From the NCBI RefSeq assembly GCF_000521215.1, contig NZ_KI928926.1:23-55573 (forward strand): a DNA stretch of 55,551 nt. The letters run 5' to 3'. The position numbers were made by a program, and so were the translations under genes. The DNA is from Labrenzia sp. DG1229 (GTDB taxonomy: Bacteria; Pseudomonadota; Alphaproteobacteria; Rhizobiales; Stappiaceae). This document shows positions 26,727-36,369 of the stretch, one piece after another (the first letter of the stretch is position 1; every line of letters starts with the position of its first letter). The notes beneath the pieces were generated by a model. The model searched no databases. It saw only the letters and a program-made list of their open reading frames with translations, and was not told the DNA's origin.

Positions 26727-28352
26727 TCAGGCAGTTTCCATCATTTGCTGCTGGGTCAGCATCGCGGCTCCGATAAGCTCTTTGGTGTAGTCGCATTTAG
26801 GCGCTTCAAATATCGCGTCGGCCGTACCGGCTTCGACAACTTTGCCACGCTGCATGACCATCACCGTGTCTGACAGAGCGCGCACGACCGCGAGGTCGTG
26901 GGAGATGAACAGATAGGTCAGTTCATGAGTTTTCTGCAAGTCACGCAGAAGCTCGACAACCTGTTTCTGAATCGTGCGGTCCAGAGCCGACGTCGGCTCA
27001 TCCAGAACGACGAATTCAGGCTTCAGAACCATCGTGCGGGCAATGGCTATGCGCTGACGCTGCCCACCGGAGAACTCGTGCGGATACCGGTTGCGCATGA
27101 CCGGATCGAGAGACACCTCCTCCAACGCCTGGCAGGCACGTACATCCCGGTCTTTGCCGGTAAGCGACGGCTCATGCACGAGCAGGCCTTCGGAAATGAT
27201 CTGGCCGACCGTCAAGCGCGGACTGAGTGAGCCAAACGGGTCCTGAAAGATGAGCTGCATGTCCTTGCGAAGCGCCCGCATGGCAGCCTTGTCCAGCCCG
27301 GAAATCTGTTGTCCGTGAAAGACGACGCGCCCCCCCGCAGGCAGCAGGTTCAGGATCGCACGGCCAAGCGTTGACTTGCCGGATCCGCTTTCACCCACAA
27401 TGCCGAGCGTCTGGCCTTTGCGCAGTGAAAAGCTGATGTCATCGACCGCGCGCAAAATATGCTTCGGTTGCAGAAAGCCGGAATCCAGTTCGAACTCGAC
27501 CTCGACTTTCTGGGCTTCCAATAGAACGGGAGCACTGTCAGGTACCGGAGGCTTGTGACCTGTCGGTTCGGCATCCAGCAGCATCTTGGTATAGAGGTGC
27601 TCCGGCTGCGCGAAGATCTTGGCGGTTTCACCGCTTTCAACGACCTCGCCGGTTTTCATCACATAGACCCGGTCGGAGATACGGCGCACGATGCCAAGGT
27701 CATGGGTGATGAACATCACCGCCATGCCAAGACGTTTCTGCAGACCACGCAGAAGATCAAGGATCTGCGCCTGGGTCGTCACATCCAGCGCGGTCGTCGG
27801 TTCATCGGCGATCAGCACATCCGGATCGTTGGCAAGCGCCATGGCAATCATCACGCGCTGACGCTGACCGCCGGACATCTCGTAAGGATAAGCCTTGATC
27901 TTGCGTTCCGGCTCCGGAATGTTCACCAGCTTCAGAAGTTCAAGTGCTTTTGCCTTGGCCGCTTTCCAGGACAGGCCGCCATGAACCACCATCGGTTCAG
28001 CCAGTTGGCGGCCGATGGTATAAAGCGGATCAAGCGATGTCATCGGTTCCTGAAAGATCATGGTGACCTTGGCGCCGCGAATATCGTTCAACTGCCTGGT
28101 CGACAGCCCGAGAATGTTGCGGCCTTCGTAGATGACTTCGCCTTCCGTTCGCCCGTTGGAGGCAAGAAGGCCCATCGCCGCCATCATGGTCTGGCTCTTG
28201 CCGGACCCGCTTTCTCCCACGATCGCGACCGTCTCACCGGCTTCCACGTGGATGTCTACACCGCGAACGGCATTGACAGTACCTGTGCCGGTTTCAAAGT
28301 CGACCTTCAAGTCGCGGATGGAAAGAACCGTTCTGCTGTTTTCCTGGGTCAT
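26727..28352 (-). CDS. Peptide ABC importer ATPase, fused double domain (DppD-DppF type)
   Basis: A 541-residue protein with two complete ABC ATPase domains in one chain. First domain: Walker [17 protein letters not shown], signature [11 protein letters not shown], Walker [14 protein letters not shown]. Second domain, from about residue 285: [39 protein letters not shown]. Opp and Dpp systems often have these as two proteins; the fused form is common in alphaproteobacteria. It energises uptake by the two permeases encoded just upstream. AAGGAGAG precedes the ATG at 28352, which lies 10 bases after the stop of the permease gene. Confidence 0.95.
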   Translation of the reverse strand: MTQENSRTVLSIRDLKVDFETGTGTVNAVRGVDIHVEAGETVAIVGESGSGKSQTMMAAMGLLASNGRTEGEVIYEGRNILGLSTRQLNDIRGAKVTMIFQEPMTSLDPLYTIGRQLAEPMVVHGGLSWKAAKAKALELLKLVNIPEPERKIKAYPYEMSGGQRQRVMIAMALANDPDVLIADEPTTALDVTTQAQILDLLRGLQKRLGMAVMFITHDLGIVRRISDRVYVMKTGEVVESGETAKIFAQPEHLYTKMLLDAEPTGHKPPVPDSAPVLLEAQKVEVEFELDSGFLQPKHILRAVDDISFSLRKGQTLGIVGESGSGKSTLGRAILNLLPAGGRVVFHGQQISGLDKAAMRALRKDMQLIFQDPFGSLSPRLTVGQIISEGLLVHEPSLTGKDRDVRACQALEEVSLDPVMRNRYPHEFSGGQRQRIAIARTMVLKPEFVVLDEPTSALDRTIQKQVVELLRDLQKTHELTYLFISHDLAVVRALSDTVMVMQRGKVVEAGTADAIFEAPKCDYTKELIGAAMLTQQQMMETA

Positions 28353-28362
28353 GGTGCTCTCC

Positions 28363-29487
28363 TTACCGGTCCTTGGGATCCAACGCATCGCGCAGGCCGT
28401 CGCCGATAAAGTTCAGCGCGAACAGGGTCGATGTCAGGAAGATTGACGGGAAGATGAGCATCCAGGCTGCCCCTTGCAGGTTCCGGGCGCCCTCGGAAAT
28501 AAGAACGCCCCAGCTTGTCATCGGCTCCTGAATGCCAAGCCCCAGGAACGACAGGAAACTTTCAAGCAGAATGACTTTCGGTACGAGCAGTGTCATGTAG
28601 ACCACGACAGGTCCGAGGGTGTTCGGAATGATGTGCCGTTTCAGGATTCCGCCGTCGCCCACACCCATGGCCTCTGCCGCCTGCACGTATTCCTGGCGTT
28701 TGATTGTCAAGGTCTGGCCGCGCACGATGCGGGCCATATCCAGCCATTCGACCGCACCGACCGCAATGAACATCAAAATGAAGTTCCGGCCAAAGAACAC
28801 GACAAGCATGATGACGAAGAAGATGAACGGCAGTGAATAGAGGATATCGACCACGCGCATCATCATCTGGTCCACGCGCCCGCCGAGATACCCGGAGGTG
28901 GCGCCGTAGATGACGCCGATCGAAATGGCAACCACCGTGGCAAGCAGGCCTATCGTCAGGGAGACGCGTCCGGCGATGAATGTTCTGGTCATCATATCCC
29001 GGCCATTGGCATCCGTCCCGAAGTAAAAGTGCATGTAGTTGATGTCGGCACGGATGGTTGCGGATTTCTTGTCCGCGGACATGTCTGTCAGCTGCGCATC
29101 CTTGAAGAGATCGCTGCGATCGAAATACCGTGTCGAACGCGGATCGATCTCCCGTTTCGACGTAACGTTGGCAATCACGGTGTCCCCGTCCCGTTCGTAC
29201 CCGTCCACTGTCATGCGAGCCCTCTTGGCGACGGACATGAAGCCCGGCTCGACCTGTTCCGGTCTCGGATAGGCATCCAGGCTCGCTGGTACCTTGACGT
29301 AGTCACGGTAAACAGTGTCGAACTGATGCGGGGACAACGCTGGCCCCAGGACGGATACCAGAGCAATTGCCACCAGCACGATCATGCTGGCGACGGCCGC
29401 CCGGTTGGCCAGCAATCGATCGCGCGCATCATCAAAGAGCGAGCGGCCTCTTGCAGGTGCGTCATTGTCTGCAGCGGTTATCGTCAT
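28363..29487 (-). CDS. Peptide ABC importer permease (DppC/OppC type)
   Basis: About 374 residues. An N-terminal cytoplasmic stretch precedes the first membrane helix (ANRAAVASMIVLVAIALVSV). An unusually long periplasmic insert of about 110 residues (FDTVYRDYVKVPASL through KSATIRADINYMHFYFGTD) leads to the GRDMMTRTFIAGRVSL motif typical of DppC proteins. The EAA loop motif is EAMGVGDGGILKRHIIPNTLGP. It pairs with the OppB-type permease whose stop lies 14 bases upstream. AAGGACAGG precedes the ATG at 29487. Confidence 0.95.
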   Translation of the reverse strand: MTITAADNDAPARGRSLFDDARDRLLANRAAVASMIVLVAIALVSVLGPALSPHQFDTVYRDYVKVPASLDAYPRPEQVEPGFMSVAKRARMTVDGYERDGDTVIANVTSKREIDPRSTRYFDRSDLFKDAQLTDMSADKKSATIRADINYMHFYFGTDANGRDMMTRTFIAGRVSLTIGLLATVVAISIGVIYGATSGYLGGRVDQMMMRVVDILYSLPFIFFVIMLVVFFGRNFILMFIAVGAVEWLDMARIVRGQTLTIKRQEYVQAAEAMGVGDGGILKRHIIPNTLGPVVVYMTLLVPKVILLESFLSFLGLGIQEPMTSWGVLISEGARNLQGAAWMLIFPSIFLTSTLFALNFIGDGLRDALDPKDR

Positions 29488-29501
29488 GATCCTGTCCTTC
29501 C

Positions 29502-30425
29502 TCAATCGTAGCTCACGCGCGGATCAAGCAGCGCATAAAGCAGATCCACGACGAGGTTGAACATGATGACGAAACAGGCAACGACCACGACGGTTCCCAT
29601 GACCAGTGTGTAGTCACGATTGAGCGCACCTTGCACGAAGTACCGGCCAATGCCGGGAATTCCGAATATTGTCTCGATGACGACAGAGCCCGTCAAAAGC
29701 GCCGCGGCCGCCGGCCCGAGATAGGAGACGACCGGCAATATGGCGCCGCGCAAGGCATGCACGACGATGACCATGTAACTGGTCAGACCATAGGCACGCG
29801 CGGTGCGGACGTGGTTGGACCGGAGCGCCTCGATCATGGAACCGCGTGTCAGCCGCGCCACGACAGCGACCTGTGGCAGCGCCAGTGTCACGACCGGCAG
29901 TATGACATTGACAAAGGCACCGCCGTTCCAGCCTCCAACGGGCAGCCAACCCAGCCAGACACCGAGGATAAGGGTCAGGATCGGCGCGACGACAAAATTC
30001 GGAATGGTCACGCCGAGGGTCGCCGCCGCCATCACGGAGTAGTCTGTTGCCTGGTTCTGCCTGAGGGCTGCAACGACACCCAGCGTGCCACCGACCACAA
30101 GCGCAAGGCAAAGAGCAGACAACCCGAGTTGAATGGAAATGGGCAGACTTTGGGCAAACAACTCGTTGATCGAAAAGTCGCGAAAATAGAAACTCGGCCC
30201 GAAGTCCAGCTGAACAATGCTTTTCAGGTAAAGCAGGTACTGGTTCCAGAGCGGTTCGTCGAGATGGTAGATCTTGTTCAGATTCTCCATCACCTTGGCC
30301 TCGAGCGGCCTTTCCAGGTCAAACGGACCACCCGGCGCAATCCGGATCAGGAAGAACGATATTGTCACGATCAGAAAGAGAGTCGGGATTGCGCTGAGCA
30401 ATCGACCGAGCACGTAACGGTGCAT
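29502..30425 (-). CDS. Peptide ABC importer permease (DppB/OppB type)
   Basis: A 307-residue permease beginning MHRYVLGRLLSAIPTLFLIV, the standard DppB/OppB opening, with six membrane helices. The EAA loop is HVRTARAYGLTSYMVIVVHALRG, followed by the conserved IETIFGIPGIGRYFVQGALNRDY segment. AGGGGC lies before the ATG at 30425; a start further upstream at 30476 would fall in the hairpin after the binding-protein gene. Second gene of the importer operon. Confidence 0.96.
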   Translation of the reverse strand: MHRYVLGRLLSAIPTLFLIVTISFFLIRIAPGGPFDLERPLEAKVMENLNKIYHLDEPLWNQYLLYLKSIVQLDFGPSFYFRDFSINELFAQSLPISIQLGLSALCLALVVGGTLGVVAALRQNQATDYSVMAAATLGVTIPNFVVAPILTLILGVWLGWLPVGGWNGGAFVNVILPVVTLALPQVAVVARLTRGSMIEALRSNHVRTARAYGLTSYMVIVVHALRGAILPVVSYLGPAAAALLTGSVVIETIFGIPGIGRYFVQGALNRDYTLVMGTVVVVACFVIMFNLVVDLLYALLDPRVSYD

Positions 30426-30477
30426 AGGATCTGCCCCTGTTGTTCTGCTGGTGGTCTTTTTCATGCCACCTTGCAAA

Positions 30478-30503
30478 GACCGGCAGGGAAATCCCTGCCG
30501 GTC
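30478..30503 (-). other. Intercistronic hairpin after the oppA-like gene
   Basis: GACCGGCAGGG and CCCTGCCGGTC form a perfect 11-bp stem with a 4-base loop, 12 bases after the stop of the binding-protein gene and 52 before the first permease. Such hairpins commonly stabilise the upstream mRNA or terminate part of the transcripts, giving more binding protein than permease. Only a short T-run follows, which suits partial read-through. Confidence 0.8.
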
Positions 30504-30515
30504 CTGTTTTTCGGT

Positions 30516-32102
30516 TTATTCGGAAATGCTCATGAAGCGGGTCGGATGAACGTTGAGGAGATTGTCCTCAAAGCCGGCGACCTTGTCGGAAACCATGTTC
30601 ATCGAACCGTAGTACATCAGCGGGATGAACGGCAGATCGCGCATGAACAACTCTTCCGCCTGCTTCAGGATTTCGGATCGCTTTTCCAGGTCGACCGTTG
30701 CCGCGGCTTCATCCATCAGGGCGTCGTATTCCGGGTTCTCGTAGCGTGCGTAGTTGAAACCGGTGTTGTCGCTTTCAACCATGAACAGGAAGTTCTGCGG
30801 GTCGGAATAGTCTCCAATCCAGCCTGCACGAGCGACGTCGAAGTCCTGACGGTCACGAAGCATCGCGTAGTGGGTCTTCGTGTCCGTGTTGACCATGGCA
30901 ACTTCAACACCGAGCGGCTTCCACATGTCGGCGATTGCGACCGCCGTGTTCTTGTGGTTTTCAGAGGTATTGTAATTGATGGTCAGCTTCACCGGATTGT
31001 CAGGGCCAAAACCGGCCTTTTCCAGAAGTTCCATCGCCTTTTCTTCGCGATCGATCTGGGACATGTCCATGTAGTCGGCGAAAGCCGGTTCACCATAGTT
31101 GCCGATGCCCGGCGGCACGAACGAATAGCCTGCAACCATGGTGGAGCCCCAGATTTCATCGGCCAGGAACTCGCGGTCAATCGCCATGGAAAGCGCCTGG
31201 CGAACTTCAGGACTGCTCAGCGTTTCGTCTTCGTGATTCAAGGCATAGTAGTAGGTGCCCAGATACGGAGCGACGCGGAACTGGTCGCCCAGATTTTCCT
31301 TCATGAAGGCAACTTGCTCGGTTGGAGCATCGTTGTTGGTATGCAGTTCGCCAGCCTGGAAACGACGCAATGCAGCGCCCCGATCTTCTGTCGGGTAGTA
31401 GAAGACGGTGTCGATATTTACATTGTCCGCATCGTGAAAATTCGAATTCTTGACGGCCTTGACGTGCGCGTTCGGAATGAATTCGGCAAGCGTAAACGCA
31501 CCGTTTGTGACGATGTTTTCCGGTTTCACGAAGTCGGTATCGTGTGCATCGACCGTCGCAGGATGAACAGGCAGACCAGTCTGGTGCGTCAGCTGCTCGA
31601 TGAAATAAGGGGTCGGCGATTCAAGCGTGATTTCCAGCGTGTGATCGTCCAGCGCCTTCACACCGATTTCTTCCGGCGCCAGCTCGCCCTTGTTCACCTT
31701 CTCCGCATTCTTGATCGGGTAAAGGATGTTTGCGTATTTCGCGCCGGTTTCCGGCTTCATGATACGGCGAAGGGAGTAGACGAAGTCGCCTGCGACAACC
31801 GGATCACCGTTGGACCACTTGGCATCATCACGCAGGTTGAAAGTGTAGACCATGCCGTCTTCAGCGACGTTCCAGTCTTTGGCAACGCCGGGAATGACCT
31901 TGCCGGCCGCATTGTAGGCAACAAGGCCTTCGTAGAGATCACGAAGAATATGGGCTTCATAGGTCGTGGACGTCTTGTGCTGGTCCAGAGTTTCCGGATC
32001 GGCCGTGTTACCACGATGATAGACCACCTCGGCAAATGCGGTCAAAGATGTGGCTGCCATCAATGCAGCCGCAAGCGCTGTTACGCGCATGGACTTGATC
32101 AT
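30516..32102 (-). CDS. Peptide-binding protein of ABC importer (OppA/DppA type, SBP_bac_5)
   Basis: A 528-residue periplasmic binding protein of the large peptide/nickel class. Residues 1-24 are a signal peptide ending TAFA. Family landmarks include YHRGNTADPETLDQHKT, YEGLVAYNAAGKVIPGVA, DWNVAEDGMVYTFNLRDDAKW, and the hinge segment REFLADEIWG. Sequence resembles OppA of oligopeptide systems more than DppA. GGGGAGAG precedes the ATG at 32102. It is the first gene of the importer operon. The frame extends to 32360, but the extension has no start-site signals and is AT-rich. Confidence 0.96.
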   Translation of the reverse strand: MIKSMRVTALAAALMAATSLTAFAEVVYHRGNTADPETLDQHKTSTTYEAHILRDLYEGLVAYNAAGKVIPGVAKDWNVAEDGMVYTFNLRDDAKWSNGDPVVAGDFVYSLRRIMKPETGAKYANILYPIKNAEKVNKGELAPEEIGVKALDDHTLEITLESPTPYFIEQLTHQTGLPVHPATVDAHDTDFVKPENIVTNGAFTLAEFIPNAHVKAVKNSNFHDADNVNIDTVFYYPTEDRGAALRRFQAGELHTNNDAPTEQVAFMKENLGDQFRVAPYLGTYYYALNHEDETLSSPEVRQALSMAIDREFLADEIWGSTMVAGYSFVPPGIGNYGEPAFADYMDMSQIDREEKAMELLEKAGFGPDNPVKLTINYNTSENHKNTAVAIADMWKPLGVEVAMVNTDTKTHYAMLRDRQDFDVARAGWIGDYSDPQNFLFMVESDNTGFNYARYENPEYDALMDEAAATVDLEKRSEILKQAEELFMRDLPFIPLMYYGSMNMVSDKVAGFEDNLLNVHPTRFMSISE

Positions 32103-32700
32103 ATCGCTCTCCCCTCTTGGGTTATTGTTGAAGATATGGAAACGATAACGGACAAGATTCCACGCTCTTTGCGCGCAATCAACCGTCCCCCAACGGCATA
32201 TTCCACACGTCGTCGCAAAAAGGCGATGTTTTTGCACTTTGCACGACAGAATAGAAAAATATTTCCCCGTTTTTGCACGTTTGTTAAATAAATCGGCATA
32301 CGAGCGCGAAATAAAGTTACAATCCTGACGGCAAAAACGATACTTTCCTCTATAGCTCAATCAGGATCTCGTGTCGCCAAATTTGGTTGGAAATTCCCGC
32401 CAAGATTGTTCTTGTCCATTTTGACCTGTCCCGTTGAGACGGAAAGCATGATGGCTTGTGGGAGACCGATTCGGAATCCACGATGAAATGGTCCCGTCAT
32501 CAAGGGATGCATTGGTGGCTTCCGATGCCAGCAGTCCGGTCTGCCCGCCTTTGCGCCTGACAGAAGCAGAATAACCGGCTGGAGAAAGTCGCCGCCCCCT
32601 TTTGGCGGCGAAGACCTGATCGTCGAACGCACATTTTCAGTCACGGGTTGCCGGTGAGGAAAAATCAGGCTGCTCACAATCGCCGCGCCAAAAACTCAAT
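32103..32700. promoter_or_regulatory. Upstream region of the peptide importer operon
   Basis: About 600 bases between the oppA-like gene and the LuxR gene. The half next to oppA is AT-rich and holds two direct copies of GTTTTTGCAC (32228-32237 and 32269-32278), 41 bases apart, about four helical turns. A GC-rich inverted repeat (CGCCGCC at 32590-32596, GGCGGCG at 32604-32610) lies nearer the LuxR gene. A 106-codon frame at 32357-32677 on the minus strand looks non-coding. Confidence 0.5.
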
Positions 32701-33429
32701 TCAGAGCGGCAAGAGATTTGAAACGATGGCAACCGCAAGCGCCTGTTCACGGGTTCGTGCACCAAGCTTCTCACGCGCGTTGCGCATATGCAGATCCACG
32801 GTTACAGACTGAATATTCAGCTTGTCGGCTATTTGAGCGGTCCTCTTACCGTTTGCCAACAATATCAGGCATTCCTTTTCCCTGTTCGTCAAATATGCGT
32901 CCGGCCTTGTCACCGTTTGACTGATTTTTTGGTCAGCAAGTGCTGCACAGACATGCAGAACACCACCATGGGCATCATTCAGCGACATGATTTCCGGCCT
33001 GGACAAATCACCGATCAGGTTCCAGCCTCTGACCACGCCATCTTCGCCACCGGCCATCTTGAGGGCGATTCCGCTGGTTAGATCAAACGATTCCGCCCGC
33101 CGAATTACCGCAACGTCTTCTTCCCGCAGATAAGGGTGGTCTTCCAGAAAATTCACGCCTGTAAAAAAAACGCTCGGCAGCTGTGGCGCATAAATGAAAA
33201 GAGGGTCCCGCTCGTAATCCTTGTGTGCCATGTAGGACGCTTTCCAGTCGGACAAGGCACTGGAAAAACGAATGTTTTTTTCATTGGGTGTCGTGTGTAA
33301 ATGCCTGATCCCGTACATTGATCCTATAAAGCCGAAGCTCTCGAAAAAGCTTGTAGCTATGTTCCAAACTGCCAGCGGGTCTTCTGCACCTAAAACCGAA
33401 TTAGAAAAATCTTCCAATCGAGAAATCAT
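32701..33429 (-). CDS. LuxR-family regulator with autoinducer-binding domain (solo)
   Basis: A 242-residue protein. The N-terminal part matches the acyl-homoserine-lactone-binding domain: SDWKASYMAHKDYERDPLF contains the conserved Trp62, Tyr66, Asp75 and Pro76. The second conserved tryptophan expected about 15 residues later seems missing (VFFTG at that place). The C-terminal LuxR helix-turn-helix is complete: LTNREKECLILLANGKRTAQ and NIQSVTVDLHMRNAREKLGA. No luxI-type synthase gene lies in the window, so this is an orphan regulator that may answer signals from other cells or another ligand. It reads toward the peptide importer operon. Confidence 0.92.
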   Translation of the reverse strand: MISRLEDFSNSVLGAEDPLAVWNIATSFFESFGFIGSMYGIRHLHTTPNEKNIRFSSALSDWKASYMAHKDYERDPLFIYAPQLPSVFFTGVNFLEDHPYLREEDVAVIRRAESFDLTSGIALKMAGGEDGVVRGWNLIGDLSRPEIMSLNDAHGGVLHVCAALADQKISQTVTRPDAYLTNREKECLILLANGKRTAQIADKLNIQSVTVDLHMRNAREKLGARTREQALAVAIVSNLLPL

Positions 33430-33685
33430 GTATTTCAGTACCTCAGAAGCATCGTGTCATTGCCCTGCCACCTAACAGATTCATTACCTTGTTGAGCTCA
33501 AAGTGAACAGCATGATTTTTAATTACCTTAAGGAAAGAAAAAGAAACAGCAGCAATGCCTCTTGTCAGCCCGAGACATCCCGGTTCGAGCGGAGCAAGTG
33601 AAGGCCGGAATGACTTGGTTTTCGCGTTTGACAGACGCGGGGTCACCAACCTAATTTTTCAGACAAGCGTGAGACTTTGGCGATC

Positions 33686-34213
33686 CTAGCGGCAAAAGCG
33701 ATACCTTCCGCTGTAGGCCAGATACGTGCCCGTGTTCGGATTGAAGGACTTGAACTTGCGCGAGCAATACGCCACCCATTGCGGGGTAAAAGGAGCCAGT
33801 CCGGTTTTGGTAAAGGGCACCCGTTGCGGCTGACCGACATGCCTTCCCCTCGGTGCAATATAGAGGGGTGGCCTTACGTAGCGGCGCGGGGCGACATAGA
33901 CCCGAGACCGGTACGGATAGGCGCGGCGGTCATAAGGATGATAGTAGTAGGGCGGACCGTAGGGCCGGAACGGGGGCCCTGCAAAGCCGCCTCGATATCC
34001 GTAAAAGACACCGCCACGATATCCGCCCGTGCCGAAAGCAAAGCCCACACCTCCGGTGCCGATGTAAAACGCATCCGCTTTAGCGGGCTCCGGAAAGGCC
34101 ATGGTGGCGAGGCCGGTTCCGCCAAATGCGAGCACCAGCGCCAGGCTGCACGATTTGAGCAACTTTGCGACTTTCCCGGATTTGACGGGACCCTTGATCA
34201 GATCAAACATCAT
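33686..34213 (-). CDS. BA14K-family secreted protein, glycine/tyrosine-rich
   Basis: About 175 residues. A signal peptide (SCSLALVLAFGGTGLATMA, cleaved near AKADA) is followed by a low-complexity G/Y/R/P-rich stretch (about residues 50-130), including GGYRGGVFYGYRGGFAG and PPYYYHPYDRRAYPYRSR. The C-terminus, PQWVAYCSRKFKSFNPNTG then TYLAYSGRYRFCR, is the BA14K signature with its two cysteines. BA14K is a Brucella immunoreactive, lectin-like surface protein; the family is typical of Hyphomicrobiales. AAGGAG precedes two consecutive ATG codons (34213 and 34210). Function here is unknown; an envelope role is likely. Confidence 0.88.
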   Translation of the reverse strand: MMFDLIKGPVKSGKVAKLLKSCSLALVLAFGGTGLATMAFPEPAKADAFYIGTGGVGFAFGTGGYRGGVFYGYRGGFAGPPFRPYGPPYYYHPYDRRAYPYRSRVYVAPRRYVRPPLYIAPRGRHVGQPQRVPFTKTGLAPFTPQWVAYCSRKFKSFNPNTGTYLAYSGRYRFCR

Positions 34214-34426
34214 TGGTCTCCTTCCGGCTCTTCAGCCGGTGATTTGACAACAGGCCCCTGACCACACGCCAATCATAACGCATATCAGGACAAAAATCTG
34301 GCGGAAACGCATCAAATTTCCGAGCAAGCCTATTCTTGTAACGTCGCAAGTCGGGTTTGACGCTTGCGCGGCTCACGTCAGGACAGTAAACCGGGCGCCG
34401 ATCATTAGACGACGAAACAGGACTTC

Positions 34427-36238
34427 ATGGCCCCACCCCTGCTCACACTCCAAGACGTTCAGCTTACTTTCGGTGGAACGCCCCTCCTGACCGGTGCGGA
34501 ACTGTCCGTTTCCGAAGGTGATCGTATCTGTCTTGTCGGCAGAAACGGTTCGGGCAAATCCACTCTTTTGAAGATCGCAGCTGGACAGATCGAGGTAGAC
34601 AAGGGAGAGCGGTTCTTTCAACCGGGCCGTACGGTCCGTTACTTGCCGCAGGATCCGGATCTGTCCACCTACGCCTCGACACTCGATTACGTCAACGAGG
34701 GACTGACGGAAGGCGACGACCCATATCGAGGTGCCTATCTTCTCGACGTCCTCGGGCTCAGCGGCGATGAAAAACCTGAAACGCTCTCCGGTGGTGAAGC
34801 CAGACGTGCCGCCCTGGCCCGCACCCTCGCTCCGGAACCGGACATTCTTCTTCTGGACGAGCCGACCAATCATCTGGATCTTCCGGCCATCGAGTGGCTC
34901 GAGGAGGAACTGAAGAGCCTCAAGTCTGCACTTGTCCTGATTTCTCACGATCGCCGGTTCCTGGAAAACCTGTCACGGGCAACCGTCTGGATCGACCGGG
35001 GTATATCCAGGCGCCTGGACAAGGGGTTTGCGCATTTTGAAGCCTGGCGTGACGTGGTGTTCGAGCAGGAAGAGACCGACCAGCACAAACTCGCACAAAA
35101 GATCAAGCGCGAAGAACACTGGATGACCTACGGCGTCACCGCGCGCCGCAAACGCAACATGCGCCGTGTTCGGGAACTCGCAGATCTCAGGAAACAGAAG
35201 CGTGAGCATCGCGGCCCGCAAGGCACTGCAAAACTGAACGCCAGCGAAGCGGAAGCCTCCGGCAAACTGGTCATCGAGGCGAAAGGTCTTTGCAAGACTT
35301 ATGGCGAGCGCACCATTGTCAGGGACTTTTCAACGCGCATTCAGCGCGGTGACCGGATCGGCTTTGTCGGGCCGAATGGTGCCGGTAAAACCACGCTCTT
35401 GAAGATGCTGACAGGCGAGTTGGTTCCGGACGCAGGCACCAACCGTCTCGGCACCAACCTGGAAATGGTGACACTCGACCAGAAGCGAGAGAAGCTTGAT
35501 CTCAATGACACCCTGGTGTCGGTGCTGACCGGCGGGCGCGGCGACATGGTCGTCGTCGGCGACGAGACCAAGCACGTCATGTCCTATATGAAGGATTTCC
35601 TGTTTTCGCCTGAACAGGCAAGAACCCCGGTCAGTGTCCTTTCAGGCGGCGAGCGTGCACGTGCGATGCTGGCACGGGCATTGGCCAACAAATCGAACAT
35701 GATGGTACTTGACGAGCCGACCAACGACCTGGACCTGGAAACGCTGGACCTCTTGCAGGAACTGCTTGCCGACTATCCGGGAACTGCCCTGATCGTTTCG
35801 CATGATCGCGATTTCCTCGACCGGGTCGCAACGTCCGTGATCGTCTCGGAAGATGATGGCCTCTGGCGCGAATACGCAGGCGGTTATACCGACATGCTTG
35901 CCCAACGCGGCGCGGGTGTTGCCGCCCGAAACGTTCACAAAACTGCTCCGGCAAAAAGGGAAAAGCAGAACCATTCAAGCGGCTCAGCGGAGAGCCCTAA
36001 AACGAAAGCAAAACTCAGCTTCACCCAGCAGCATCTTTTGAAAACCCTGCCCGACACAATCGAGCAACTTGAAGCAAAACTTGTAGAGCTTCAAAGCGAT
36101 ATGAACGATCCGCAGCTCTACACAAAAAACCCCAACAAGTTCTCAGAACTTTCGCAGAAAATCACCGACCTGACCTCAGCAAAGGACGAAGCGGAAGAGC
36201 AATGGCTGGAACTTGAGATACTCGCCGAAGAAGGCTGA
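34427..36238 (+). CDS. uup: ABC-F ATPase, Uup type
   Basis: A 603-residue soluble protein with two ABC domains and no membrane segment, the ABC-F layout. Domain 1: GRNGSGKSTLLKIAAG, LSGGEARRAALAR, ILLLDEPTNHLD. Domain 2: GPNGAGKTTLLKMLTG, LSGGERARAMLAR, MMVLDEPTNDLD. The linker between them (about residues 220-275) is highly basic (RREEHWMTYGVTARRKRNMRR). The C-terminal coiled-coil tail (about 540-600) is the Uup hallmark, implicated in binding DNA or ribosomes. ABC-F proteins act on the ribosome; Uup has also been linked to transposon excision and branched DNA. AGGA lies upstream of the ATG. Confidence 0.94.
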   Translation: MAPPLLTLQDVQLTFGGTPLLTGAELSVSEGDRICLVGRNGSGKSTLLKIAAGQIEVDKGERFFQPGRTVRYLPQDPDLSTYASTLDYVNEGLTEGDDPYRGAYLLDVLGLSGDEKPETLSGGEARRAALARTLAPEPDILLLDEPTNHLDLPAIEWLEEELKSLKSALVLISHDRRFLENLSRATVWIDRGISRRLDKGFAHFEAWRDVVFEQEETDQHKLAQKIKREEHWMTYGVTARRKRNMRRVRELADLRKQKREHRGPQGTAKLNASEAEASGKLVIEAKGLCKTYGERTIVRDFSTRIQRGDRIGFVGPNGAGKTTLLKMLTGELVPDAGTNRLGTNLEMVTLDQKREKLDLNDTLVSVLTGGRGDMVVVGDETKHVMSYMKDFLFSPEQARTPVSVLSGGERARAMLARALANKSNMMVLDEPTNDLDLETLDLLQELLADYPGTALIVSHDRDFLDRVATSVIVSEDDGLWREYAGGYTDMLAQRGAGVAARNVHKTAPAKREKQNHSSGSAESPKTKAKLSFTQQHLLKTLPDTIEQLEAKLVELQSDMNDPQLYTKNPNKFSELSQKITDLTSAKDEAEEQWLELEILAEEG

Positions 36239-36369
36239 CCTAAGCATCAAGGTGTATCAATTCCGGCCTCACCCTTTGGGTTTGGCTTTTTTCTGAACGC
36301 AATCAAAAGCTTATCGAGATTTTCTTTTTGGACGTAATTGGAATCAATACATGCAATCGGTTGGAAATA

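Noticed and set aside
29631..32291. An 886-codon plus-strand open frame
   Set aside because: Very long, but wholly antisense to the OppA- and OppB-like genes; composition is charged and histidine/arginine-rich as expected for a shadow frame in GC-rich DNA.
32590..32610. GC-rich inverted repeat as a terminator of the LuxR gene
   Set aside because: No T-run follows on the minus strand and it is about 90 bases past the stop; evidence is too thin.
32357..32677. A 106-codon minus-strand frame between the LuxR and oppA-like genes
   Set aside because: No ribosome site, no domain, and composition unlike neighbours; treated as intergenic.
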